Positions 33,835 to 42,900 of a DNA stretch of 64,000 nucleotides are shown here, piece after piece. The position numbers and the translations under genes are program-made. Each line of letters starts with the position of its first letter. The stretch's first letter is position 1. Source of the DNA: DATDPM01 sp963841995 (GTDB taxonomy: Bacteria; Pseudomonadota; Alphaproteobacteria; DATDPM01); assembly GCA_963841995.1 (NCBI GenBank), contig CAWJEX010000019.1, positions 124,001 to 188,000 on the forward strand, given 5' to 3'. Below the pieces are notes generated by a model that had not been told where the DNA came from, did no database searches, and was given only the letters and a program-made list of their open reading frames with translations.

Positions 33835-35042
33835 GTCTTGGAATCCGGTTGCGCCGCGGGCGGCGGAGATGCCGGAGGCTTTGCTTCCGAGGGCTTCGTT
33901 TCCGAGGATGGGGCGGCCTGCTTGGCGACGACCTTGACGCCGGGACGAAGCCGCAACTGGCCGTCGGTGACGACATTTTCGCCATCCTTGAGGCCGGTCG
34001 CGACCGCGGTTTCGTCGCCGGTTTCGGTCAAGCCGGAAACGTTACGTACCTCGACCGTTTGATCCGCGCCGACCACATAGACATAGCTTCCCTTCTGGCC
34101 GTTTTGAATTGCCGCGGTGGGAACCACCAGCACATTGTCCAAGGTTTTGAGCAGGAGCTTCACCCGGACGAAAGCGCCGGGAACCAGCCGTTCGTCGTCG
34201 TTGGCGAACAGCGCCTTCAGCATGATCGTGCCGGTCGTCGTGTCGACGGCATTGTTGATGAAGGAGAGTTGGCCGGTCATCGGCGGCTCGGCGTCGTCGG
34301 CGATGCGCGCTTGAACCTCAAGCGGCGCTTCCGCCATGCGCCGGGTTATTTCCGGCAGATATTGTTCGGGCACCGCGAAGCTCACATTGATCGGGTGAAC
34401 CTGATTGATGACGATCAGCGAAACCGTATCGTTGGCCTTGACCAGATTGCCGGGATGGATCAGCACGCTGCCGGTCCGGCCGTCGAGGGGAGAGCGGATC
34501 GCGGTGTAGTTTTGATTGAGCCGCGCGGTTTCCAGCGCCGCGTCGTCGGCCTTGACGGTTCCGTCCAGGGAATCGACCGCGGTTTTCGATTCCTCGTATT
34601 TCTGCTGGGCGGCGAATCCGCTCTTGGCGAGTTCGGAATAGCGGGTGAGATCGAGCTTGGCGCCTTCGAGCTGCGCCTTGTCGCGGGCGAGATTGGCTTC
34701 GGCCTGGCGCACCGCCGCGTCGAAGGGCCGGGGATCGATGGTGAACAAGAGATCGCCCTTGTGCACATTCTGGCCTTCCTTGAAATCCTGCTCGAAGATC
34801 TGCCCGTCGACCCGCGATTTGACCGCAACCGAAGACAGCGACACCACGGTGCCGATGGCGGGCAGCGTCACCGGCACCGATTTGCGCATCACGGGGGCTA
34901 TGGAAACCGGGACGGCCTCGGCCGATTCGGCGCCGTCTTTGGCGACCTCGGCGGGTGCCGGCGAAGACCGGGCATAGAGATAGCCGCCGATCCCGATCGC
35001 AGCCGCCGTCAAGACGGCCAAGTATTTGCGAGACAACGCCAT
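33831..35042 (-). CDS. RND efflux periplasmic adaptor subunit (MdtA-like membrane fusion protein)
   Basis: 403 aa. An N-terminal membrane anchor (YLAVLTAAAIGIGGYLYA) is followed by the lipoyl-like half (GQIFEQDFKEGQNVHKGDLL), a helical hairpin (~95-175), the second lipoyl half (IRSPLDGRTGSVLIHPGNLV) and beta-barrel domains. The C-terminal tail is Pro/Lys/Ser-rich. It bridges the RND permease and an outer membrane channel. The gene is first in the two-gene operon; stop and permease start overlap. Confidence 0.93.
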   Translation of the reverse strand: MALSRKYLAVLTAAAIGIGGYLYARSSPAPAEVAKDGAESAEAVPVSIAPVMRKSVPVTLPAIGTVVSLSSVAVKSRVDGQIFEQDFKEGQNVHKGDLLFTIDPRPFDAAVRQAEANLARDKAQLEGAKLDLTRYSELAKSGFAAQQKYEESKTAVDSLDGTVKADDAALETARLNQNYTAIRSPLDGRTGSVLIHPGNLVKANDTVSLIVINQVHPINVSFAVPEQYLPEITRRMAEAPLEVQARIADDAEPPMTGQLSFINNAVDTTTGTIMLKALFANDDERLVPGAFVRVKLLLKTLDNVLVVPTAAIQNGQKGSYVYVVGADQTVEVRNVSGLTETGDETAVATGLKDGENVVTDGQLRLRPGVKVVAKQAAPSSETKPSEAKPPASPPPAAQPDSKT

Positions 35043-35290
35043 CGCCGCGGATTCCTATCGTCAGTCCGGAACTCTCGAGCCGGTCACACTTTCCGGTCAC
35101 ACTTTAGTGCGGATTTGGGGAGGGGATAAGCCCCCCGGGCGCTTTGCCGGAGGCCGCCGATCCCTAAACATTACACGGAGTTAATCCCGGAATCCTGTGT
35201 AGATGTGCGAAGAATGTGCCGCCCGGAGATACCGGAGCTTAATGATTGCCGGCTTGCCGGCGATTTCAACAAAGGGAAATGGAGCAACGT

Positions 35291-35599
35291 ATGACAGTCA
35301 ATAGCATGAAGCCGTTCCTTGGGGTCCTTGGCGCTGCTTTGGTCGCTCTCGTGTTCGCCGCACCGAACGCCTTCGCAGCCCCCAGCCAGCCCGCCGCAAC
35401 CTCGATTTCTTCCGACACCGTTCAGGTCGTCAAGGGTGACGTCGCGCTCATCGGCGACGATCAGCCGACCACGCCTCCGAGCGACCAGACCAAGCCCAAG
35501 AGCAAAGGCAAGAAGGGTAAGGGCAAGGGTAAGGGCAAAGCCAAGCCGAAGACCACCACGCCGCCGACGACCGAAACGGCGCCGAAGACCGGCAACTAA
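35291..35599 (+). CDS. Small exported Lys/Gly- and Thr/Pro-rich protein
   Basis: 102 aa from ATG 35291 with GGAG seven bases upstream. The signal peptide cleaves after AFAAP-like residues near position 32. The mature part begins with a short ordered segment (SSDTVQVVKGDVALIGDD) and turns into a repetitive basic tail of alternating Lys and Gly followed by Thr/Pro repeats. No family is recognised. Such tails often bind cell wall or nucleic acid polyanions, which is only a possibility here. Confidence 0.65.
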   Translation: MTVNSMKPFLGVLGAALVALVFAAPNAFAAPSQPAATSISSDTVQVVKGDVALIGDDQPTTPPSDQTKPKSKGKKGKGKGKGKAKPKTTTPPTTETAPKTGN

Positions 35600-35703
35600 G
35601 GACTGGGAAACGAATCGGAGGGCGGGATATTTCGCGGCGCGCAGGTTTCAATATCGCGCCCCGTGTGTGCGAGTATGTCCGACATTTCGTCAGGAGTACA
35701 CGC

Positions 35704-36080
35704 ATGACCCCCAACATCCGATTCGTTTACGCCGTCGTTCTTGGCCTGTCGCTTCTTCCGGTTCAAGGATGGACCGCCTTTGCCGCCGGCACAGCCGGGC
35801 CCCAGCACCGGTCAGAGTACGGGACAGAATACGGACCAGAACACGGACCAGAATAAGGAAGGACCGCACCATCACTGGTGCCAGGACAATCCGGAGAAAT
35901 GCAAAGAGCGCCGCGAGCAGTGGTGCAAAGACAATCCGGAAAAATGCAAGGCACGGAAAGAACGCCACGAGCAGTGGTGCAAGGATCGTCCCGACAAGTG
36001 CACCCAACATGACGGGGATTTCGAGCGCCAAGCCGTCCGACAAACCCTCCGATTCGACGACGCCGGCCCCCAGCAAGTAA
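35704..36080 (+). pseudogene. Exported protein with tandem DNPEKCK repeats, frame broken twice
   Basis: A signal peptide (MTPNIRFVYAVVLGLSLLPV, cleavage near FAAG) is read in one frame. The body is in the +1 frame: a Gln/Asn/Thr repeat (STGQSTGQNTDQNTDQN), HHHW, then three tandem units of the type EQWCKDNPEKCKARKER. The likely C terminus (SSAKPSDKPSDSTTPAPSK, stop at 36078-36080) is in the third frame, shortly before a strong terminator. Two single-base insertions would explain this. The WC-x6-C units could bind metal or form disulfides. Function is unknown. Confidence 0.6.
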
Positions 36081-36107
36081 TGGGGACTTGGCAAGGATCT
36101 AACGAAA

Positions 36108-36140
36108 GGCCGCGGGTCTCAAAGCCCGCGGCCGTTTTTT
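36108..36140 (+). terminator. Strong intrinsic terminator
   Basis: A perfect 9-bp stem GGCCGCGGG/CCCGCGGCC around an 8-nt loop, followed by G and six T. It fixes the 3' end of the DNPEKCK-repeat gene and could also affect the convergent haemoglobin gene, whose stop is 36 bp away. Confidence 0.88.
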
Positions 36141-36175
36141 CGAAGCATGTACCGCTAATTTATTCCGCCGCCGAA

Positions 36176-36625
36176 TTATTCCACTACCGACGGGCGGTTG
36201 CCGATCTCGCCGCGGCTGACGGCGATGCCGAGCTCAAGGCTTTGCGCGATCATTTCGGCGCGGCTAATAAAAAGTGCCGCGGCTTGCGGCGGGCAAAATG
36301 CTGCGGCGGCCTCCCGGAAAAGATCGAGCCACCGCGCGAAATGGGCCGAGCGCATCTCGCCCTGCAAATCCGCGAGTGCGGCGTGGATCGTCATCGGCGT
36401 TCCCTTATAGCGCCCCGACATCAAAACCATGGAGGACCAGAAGTCGCACATCTTCGCCAAATGCGGATTCCAGTTTTCGCCGATCGCACGTTCGAAGATC
36501 GGCCCCAGCACGGAATCGGTTCTGATCTTGGCGTAGAAGGCATGGACCAGGCGGGCGATCGTCGCTTCGGTGATGCCGAACGGAACGCCGGGGCCGACAC
36601 GCATTGGCGACAATGGGGCGGACAT
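36176..36625 (-). CDS. Group III truncated haemoglobin
   Basis: 149 aa. The 2/2 globin fold is recognised from ITEATIARLVHAFYAKIRTDSVLGPIF, the proximal-His helix in NPHLAKMCDFWSSMVLMSGRYKG, then GTPMTIHAAL and HFARWLDLF. It binds haem and O2 or NO; group III members are linked to respiration at low oxygen and NO or peroxide tolerance. An AT-rich palindrome lies in its promoter region, shared with the divergent dienelactone hydrolase gene. Confidence 0.92.
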   Translation of the reverse strand: MSAPLSPMRVGPGVPFGITEATIARLVHAFYAKIRTDSVLGPIFERAIGENWNPHLAKMCDFWSSMVLMSGRYKGTPMTIHAALADLQGEMRSAHFARWLDLFREAAAAFCPPQAAALFISRAEMIAQSLELGIAVSRGEIGNRPSVVE

Positions 36626-36652
36626 GGCCTGCCTCCCGTCGGAATTGAAACA

Positions 36653-36675
36653 AATAAAGGTTATATATCTTTATT
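36653..36675. promoter_or_regulatory. AT-rich palindrome between trHb and dienelactone hydrolase genes
   Basis: AATAAAG and CTTTATT form a perfect 7-bp inverted repeat around a 9-bp TA-rich centre, 28 bp upstream of the haemoglobin start. It stands out from GC-rich surroundings and looks like a dimeric regulator site, for instance of an Rrf2-type repressor; no specific consensus is claimed. Confidence 0.45.
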
Positions 36676-36770
36676 GTGAAGGGGCGAATCGCCGCAGCAT
36701 TGATGCCGGCACCCGGCTTCGTCAGAATGGCGCGGCGATGGAATTCCAAGAATCAGGAAGGATGCACGAC

Positions 36771-37433
36771 ATGGGCTCGATGATCGAATTTGCTCGGCCG
36801 GATGGCGGCCGGACCAAGGGCTATCTCGCCGACGCCGGGAAGAAACGGCCGGGCATCGTGGTCATCCAGGAATGGTGGGGCCTGAACGATCAAATCAAGA
36901 GTGTCGCCGACCGCTTCGCCAAGACCGGAATCACCGCGCTCGCCCCCGATCTGTTCAAAGGCAAGGTGACGGCCAAACCGGACGAGGCGAGCCACTTGAT
37001 GAACAATCTCGATTTCCCCGACGCCACCCATCAGGATTTGCAGGGTGCTGTGAAACATCTGAAATCGCTGTGCCCGAAAGTGGCGGTGACGGGATTCTGC
37101 ATGGGCGGCGCGCTGGCCATCGCCGCCGGCGTCCACGTTCCGGAAATCGACGCGGCGATTTGCCTCTACGGCATTCCGCCTCGGGAATTCGCCGACCCGA
37201 CGAAAATCCAGGTGCCGTTCCAGGGCCATTTCGCGACGAAGGACGATTGGATCACGCCGGCGAAGGTTCGGGAATTGGAAGACTCGCTGAAGAAAAGCGG
37301 CGTCGAATACGAGATCTACAGCTACAACGCCCATCACGCCTTCTGCAACGACCGCCGGCCGGAAGTCTACGACGCGGCGGCGGCGAAGCTGGTTTGGGAC
37401 CGGTCGTTGAAATTCCTGGCGGCGAAGCTTTAG
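36771..37433 (+). CDS. Dienelactone hydrolase family protein
   Basis: 220 aa from ATG 36771, chosen because GGAAGG lies at a good distance; ATG 36762 is also in frame. Alpha/beta hydrolase with the dienelactone hydrolase nucleophile elbow VTGFCMGGALAIAAG (Cys nucleophile), the acid in FATKDDWITP and His in YNAHHAFCNDRRP. N-terminal PGIVVIQEWWGLNDQI is typical. The family hydrolyses lactones in aromatic degradation, but many members have unknown substrates. Just after its TAG stop lies TCATGCTCTAG, one end of the dispersed CTAG element. Confidence 0.9.
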   Translation: MGSMIEFARPDGGRTKGYLADAGKKRPGIVVIQEWWGLNDQIKSVADRFAKTGITALAPDLFKGKVTAKPDEASHLMNNLDFPDATHQDLQGAVKHLKSLCPKVAVTGFCMGGALAIAAGVHVPEIDAAICLYGIPPREFADPTKIQVPFQGHFATKDDWITPAKVRELEDSLKKSGVEYEIYSYNAHHAFCNDRRPEVYDAAAAKLVWDRSLKFLAAKL

Positions 37434-37497
37434 ATCATGCTCTAGTGCGACGCCCGAACGATCAATTCCCGCGTTTCAATAATCGCGCGCCGGATCC

Positions 37498-37845
37498 CTA
37501 CTTCTCGCATTTCTTGAAATCGCCTTCTTCGATCGAGAACGCGTAAGGCTGGCCGTCCTTCACCTCGACATTCCGCAAGATGCACGTGCGCCCCATTTTA
37601 TCGGCGAACTTCACGTCATAGGTGCCCGGCGCGACATCGATCAGCGTCAATCGCTCGTCGGCATCGACGGATTTGTCCTTGTCGTTCTCGCACTGGTTCT
37701 TGCCCCAGGCATTGGTGCCGGGTGCCGCCAGATAAAGCTCCGTGATCGTCGCGATCGTCGAATTCCAAAAACGCATGCGCGCCGCCGCATATCCGGCCGA
37801 GCCCAAAACCAGAAATACCATCACCGTCAGCAGGATCTTACGCAT
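37498..37845 (-). CDS. Conserved small exported protein of unknown function
   Basis: 115 aa from ATG 37845. The signal peptide is MRKILLTVMVFLVLGSAGYA. The mature part has three Cys and a conserved-looking core: FWNSTIATITELYLAAPGTN, AWGKNQCENDKDKSVDADER, APGTYDVKFADKMGRTC. This pattern recurs in alphaproteobacterial periplasmic proteins whose role is not known; the DKDKSVDADE stretch could bind calcium. Single gene, convergent with the dienelactone hydrolase gene. Confidence 0.7.
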   Translation of the reverse strand: MRKILLTVMVFLVLGSAGYAAARMRFWNSTIATITELYLAAPGTNAWGKNQCENDKDKSVDADERLTLIDVAPGTYDVKFADKMGRTCILRNVEVKDGQPYAFSIEEGDFKKCEK

Positions 37846-38135
37846 CGGCACACCTCACTCGTTTGACCGGCGCCGAGAAATAAGCGCCAATTCCGCTGAA
37901 CGGAGGCTGAATTGGCATCCGGCGACGCCGTTCGATCCGGGATTTCCCGGGCGTCCAATCTTGACGAAGCGATGGTGCGACGTTACGTACGGTTCTCACC
38001 TTTGCCAGCATGCGCCAGAATACACAGCCGTCGGAAACCCCTAGTTTTCAAAGAGTTATTTGAAGGGAGTCACCGAAGGTCGGGCCCGGACCGGCGTTTC
38101 GGACCCGGACTTGCGATTTCGAACGAGGAGCGAGC

Positions 38136-39375
38136 GTGACCGCCACCAGCCGGGATGCCGCCAAGCCTCACACCGCTTCGCCGGGACCCAGCGCCACCGA
38201 GCGCACGGCGGTGCGCGTCCTGATCACTCTCAGCTTCTGCCATCTGCTCAACGACATGATGCAGACCCTGCTGCTCGGCATCTATCCGTTGCTCAAGACC
38301 ACGCTCGACCTCGATTTCGGCCAGATCGGCCTCATCACCCTCACCTTCCAGATGACCGCGTCCATTCTTCAGCCGCTGGTCGGCATCTATACCGATCGCC
38401 GGCCGCAACCTTTCGCGCTCGCCATCGGCATGGGCTGCACGCTGGCCGGGCTCTTGATGCTTTCGGTGGCGTCGAGCTTTCCCCTCGTATTGCTCGCCGC
38501 GGGCCTGACTGGCATCGGATCGTCGGTGTTCCACCCGGAATCCTCGCGCATCGCCCGCACCGCTTCGGGCGGACGGCACGGTTTTGCCCAATCCCTGTTC
38601 CAGGTCGGCGGCAATTTCGGTTCGTCACTCGGCCCCCTGCTCGCCGCCTTCATCGTCCTGCCGCACGGACAATCCAGCATCGCCTGGTTTTCGGCGGCGG
38701 CACTTCTTGCCATCGTGCTGCTTTGGAAAATCGGCCACTGGTACAAGAAAAACGGCAAGGCGCGTCACGAAGCCGCCAAGGGGAACCACGCGCCGACGAC
38801 TCCGGTGCCGTCGCGGAAGATCGGGCTAGCGCTGGCGATCCTGGTTGCGCTGATCTTTTCCAAATTCTTCTACGTCGCGAGCTTCACCAGCTATTTCATG
38901 TTCTACCTGATCGATAAATTCCATGTGCCGGTGCAGGTGGCGCAGATCCATCTCTTTATATTCTTGGGCACGGTGGCGGCGGGCACCATCGTCGGCGGGC
39001 CGCTCGGCGACCGCTTCGGGCGCAAGGTCGTGATCTGGTGCTCGATCGCCGGTGTGCTGCCCTTCACGCTCGTCCTGCCCTACGCCAATTTGTTCTGGAC
39101 CGGTGTGCTCAGCGTTCCGATCGGACTCATTTTGGCGTCGGCCTTCCCAGCGATCGTCGTCTACGCCCAAGAGCTCATGCCCGGGCGAGTTCGGGATGGT
39201 TTCCGGATTGCTGTTCGGATTCGCCTTCGGCATGGCCGGCATCGGCGCCGCGGCCCTGGGCGAGCTTGCCGATCACACCAGCATCGAATTCGTTTACGGA
39301 ATCTGCGCGTTCCTGCCGGTCATCGGATTCCTGACCGCGTTCTTGCCGAAAGTTGAGCGCGCGCGCCGAACTTAA
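38136..39375 (+). pseudogene. MFS transporter of the fosmidomycin resistance (Fsr) type, frameshifted
   Basis: GTG 38136 with GAGGAG upstream. About 412 codons and 12 helices in total. Ten helices are in the first frame (LSFCHLLNDMMQTLLLGIYP, LQPLVGIYTDRRPQPFALAIG, GIGSSVFHPESSRIARTASGG), which is the Fsr signature. After QELMPGRV the frame shifts by one extra base at 39190-39192 and continues GMVSGLLFGFAFGMAGIGAA to the end at 39375. Fsr exports fosmidomycin in E. coli; the natural substrate is not known. Restoring one base yields a complete transporter. Confidence 0.82.
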
Positions 39376-39403
39376 ATCGCGAAAAGCGGTCTCGAATTTC
39401 CGC

Positions 39404-39889
39404 TCAGGCTTTTTTTTCGGCTTCCGGCGCCGGCCGGGCCATCGCGCCAAACACGAAAATCAGCATATCCACGGTCTCGCCGTCGCGGGCGAGCGGAAAG
39501 GCCACACGCTCGTATTGAACATGCTCGCGGCCGGGCGTTGCCACGACGCCGCGCCGGTATTGCGGTTGCCGAGTTTTCAAAATCTCGTCGTAGCGGCGGA
39601 TGATCTCGGCGCCGTCGCGGCCGGTGAGCACCTCGTCGGCATATTTGCCGGTGCCGTCGCTGCCTTGAATTGCGACCGCCTCCGTACCCACCAGCCGAAG
39701 TTTATAGCGGGCGGACCCATCCGGCTGCTGGACGACGTCAACCAGCATCAGATAAGGCAGCAGATCGAAAAGCTCCAAGGGGTCGATGTGCTGGCGGCCG
39801 GGCAATCTCCCCGGCGGCGCTTTCGCCGCGAGATATTCGGAAAGGCGGCGGAACCGCGGATGCCCTTCGGTCGGTGACGGAACCTGCAT
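39404..39889 (-). CDS. PAS_5 domain protein
   Basis: 161 aa soluble protein made up of one PAS_5 (PF07310-type) domain: PRFRRLSEYLAAKAPPGRLPGRQHIDPLEL, then LLPYLMLVDVV, YKLRLVGTEAVAIQGSDGTGK, and YERVAFPLARDGETVDMLI. There is no output domain. PAS_5 proteins are abundant in Rhodospirillales and Hyphomicrobiales; ligands are unknown. A second, broken paralogue lies 3.5 kb away on the other side of the urea carboxylase fusion. Paired direct repeats sit in its upstream region. Confidence 0.85.
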   Translation of the reverse strand: MQVPSPTEGHPRFRRLSEYLAAKAPPGRLPGRQHIDPLELFDLLPYLMLVDVVQQPDGSARYKLRLVGTEAVAIQGSDGTGKYADEVLTGRDGAEIIRRYDEILKTRQPQYRRGVVATPGREHVQYERVAFPLARDGETVDMLIFVFGAMARPAPEAEKKA

Positions 39890-39890
39890 T

Positions 39891-39930
39891 AGTCCAAAAT
39901 ACTGATTTTCGGTAGTCCAAAATAGTCATT
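39891..39930. repeat. Direct repeat upstream of the PAS_5 gene
   Basis: TAGTCCAAAATA occurs twice, 22-23 bp apart, beginning just 2 bp outside the PAS_5 start codon. The spacing of two helical turns would suit an operator, or it may be a small duplication. Confidence 0.45.
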
Positions 39931-39997
39931 CCTCGGCGCCCGGCCAAGATCAGTAATGTCGCAGGGATTCGCCTAGCGAAATCTTCAAGTGGAGAAG

Positions 39998-42900
39998 TTA
40001 CTTACGGTTCTTAAGATAGTTCTCCCAGCCGCCGTGACCGGTGATCTCGACGGCGTCTTCGACGGCATGGACTTCGCAGAGAAAGCCGCTAACCAAGCTG
40101 CCGTCCTCGAGTTCCACCTTGCCGATGCCGAGGGGCGCGGGAATGCGCGCGACGAAGCGGCCGAAGGCATCGGGCGCAAGGCTCCAGACCTCGCCCGCAA
40201 TATTCCCACATTCGATGCCGGGGCCTTCGCGAGAGGATGCGCGCACGAGGCCCGGTTTTGGCGGCGTCATATTGGGCACCACGAACAACCGATAGCTCTT
40301 TGCCGTGTGGACGGCGCATACAAGAACCGCACCTAAATTCCGGAACTCATGATTGAGCGGCATGCCGGAAAGATGGGCGCCGACCACGAAGAGAGAAATT
40401 CGATCGCCTGAATCGATTTCGCCGAAGGATCCGGGTGGCAGCGCCGCCTCCCGCGCAGCCCCCATGCCGAAATTCCCGGAGCGGTGCAGCCGGTCGGCGA
40501 CGACACCAAGCGCAAAATCGCAGAAGGCCGGCGCCGCGAGCGTCACGCCGAAGGCCAATCCGTTGCCGCGGAATCGGGCCGGCACGGCGACCGCGCAATA
40601 ATCGAGCAGATTGACGAAATTGGTATAGCGCCCGAGCCGCTTGTTGAGCCCGACCGGCTCGGCGGTGACTTCGGCGATTGTGTATTGGGCCGGCGCCGTC
40701 GGCAGCAGCATGACATCCATGCGCGCCCATTGCGCGTCGGCCTGATGGGCCAATCCGGACAATCGATATTGGCCTTCGAAGGCGTCGGCGGCGGTGTAGC
40801 CGCCGGCCGCGGCGATGATGGTGCGGACTGTCGGATTCATCGCCTCTTCATGCTTGGCCACGAAATCCTTGATCGCCGCCAGCCGCTCGGCGACCCACGG
40901 GCCGTCATAAAGCAGCGCGCCCGCCGCTTGAAACGGCGCGAGGTCGATTTCGATGGGCTCGCCGCCCAATCCGGCAAGCTTCGCGATCGCCGCGTCGTAG
41001 AGCGCGGCCATCTCCTCATCGCCGAAGAATTCGCGATCCCGCGCCGTCAGAACGCCGAAGCGAAAGCTGGCCTGCGGCAAGGCCCGCGCTTCCGCCCGGC
41101 GCGAAAACGGGTCGGCAGGATCGAAATCTTGAGCAAGCCGCGCAACCTCCGCGGCATCGCCCGCGCTGTGGGCGAAAATGGAGACGCAATCCAAACTGCG
41201 GCAGGGGGGAACGACGCCGGCGGCGCTCAGCAAACCGCGGGTCGGCTTCCAGCCGACGATATTGTTGAAGGCGGCCGGCACGCGGCCCGAGCCCGCCGTA
41301 TCGGTGCCGAGCGCAAAGGCGACGAGCCCGGCTGCGGCCACGACCGCCGAGCCGGAGCTCGACCCGCCGGTTATATAGCGATCGTCGAAGACGCAGCGCG
41401 GCGCACCGTAGGGAGAATGCGTGCCCACCAGCCCGGTGGCGAATTGATCGAGATTGGTTTTGCCGATCAGAATGGCGCCGGCGGCCAGGAGCCGCTCGAT
41501 CACTCTGGCATCGCGCGCTGGTTCATAGGCAAAAGCCGGGCAAGCGGCGGGTGTCGGCAAGCCGGCGCAATCGATCTTGTCCTTCACGGCAAAGGGAATG
41601 CCGTAAAGCGGCAGCTTCTCGGCGTCCAGAGGGACTGCGGTCAGCGCCCGCGCCCGAGCCATCACTTCGGATTCCGGAACACGCGCGGTCCAAACCGCAG
41701 GATCCTTGTAAGATACGATCCGGCGCAACGCTTCCACGGCGACATCCACCGGCGTGAATCGAAGCGCCCGGTCGCCTTCGCGCAGCCGCGCGATGACGAT
41801 ACGCCCCGGCTGGCAGCGCAATTCCCGAATCACGCCGGCGCTCAATGCCGGAATCGCGATCTCCGTTTTCATCGATTCGATAATCACGAGGGCCTGCCCC
41901 GCGCTCACCCGCTGGCCGGGCGCCACCTCGATTTTCCAAACCGTTCCGATGGCCGATGAATGAACCGGGCTGGTTCCTTCGGGCCAGGTTTCGTCATTCG
42001 GAGCGGAGGATTCGGGCCCGTCGTCGGCGACATAAGAATCGAGGCCCTGATCCCGCCAGCGCTGCCGCTCCGCTTCGAAGGCGGCTTGCTGGCGGGCCTT
42101 GAACGCGGCGATCACCCGGGCGTTGGCCGCCAGAAATTTTTCATGCCCGCTCAAGGTAAAGCGGCTTTGTTCGATCTTGAGCGGATACTGGCCATGGAGA
42201 AAGGCAGCGCGCGCTTCGAGCAATTCCTCGCCGGAAACCGGGAAGAAGCGCAGCAGCCACGGTTTCTCGAAGCAATCGGTCCGGTGCCAGCGATTCCACA
42301 TCTGAATGGTGCGGCCCAAGAGCTGATAGCCACCGGGTCCTTCCATGCCGTAAATGCAGAGATAAGCGCCGCCGATGCCCACCGCGTTTTCCGGTCTCCA
42401 AGTCCGCGCCGGATTGTATTTGGTCGTGACCAGCCGGTGGCGCGGACCGAGTGGGGTCGCCACCGGGGCTCCCAGATAAACGTCGCCGAGGCCCAGCACG
42501 AGATAGCTGGCGTCGAAGACGATGCGATAAACGTCGTCATGGGAATCGAGGCCGTTGATCCGCCGGATGAATTTGATATTGGACGGACACCAGGGCGCGT
42601 TGGGCCGCACGAGTTCCTGATATTTGCGCATCGCCAATTCCGCCTGTTCGTCGTTCCAGGACAGCGGCAGGTGGACGATGCGGCTTTCGACCGAAGCCGA
42701 GCGCGGATCGGTCAGATTGGCTTCGAGGGCAAGCAGCGCGTCGAGGACCCGTATTTCATCGAGAACGCCGCTGTCGAAATGAACCTGCAGCGACCGGATG
42801 CCCGGCGTCAGATCGACGATGCCGGGAAGCTTCGCATCGCGCATCGCCTGCATCAATAAGTGAGCGCGCAAACGCAGGCCGAAATCGAGCACCATGGGCC

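Noticed and set aside
31834..34062. Plus-strand open frame of 742 codons opposite the RND permease
   Set aside because: Composition is dominated by Arg, Asp, Gly, His and Gln with no hydrophobic core; the opposite strand is an unmistakable RND transporter.
40484..41959. Plus-strand open frame of 491 codons opposite the urea carboxylase-allophanate hydrolase gene
   Set aside because: Antisense shadow of a strongly conserved multi-domain protein; no motif or start signal.
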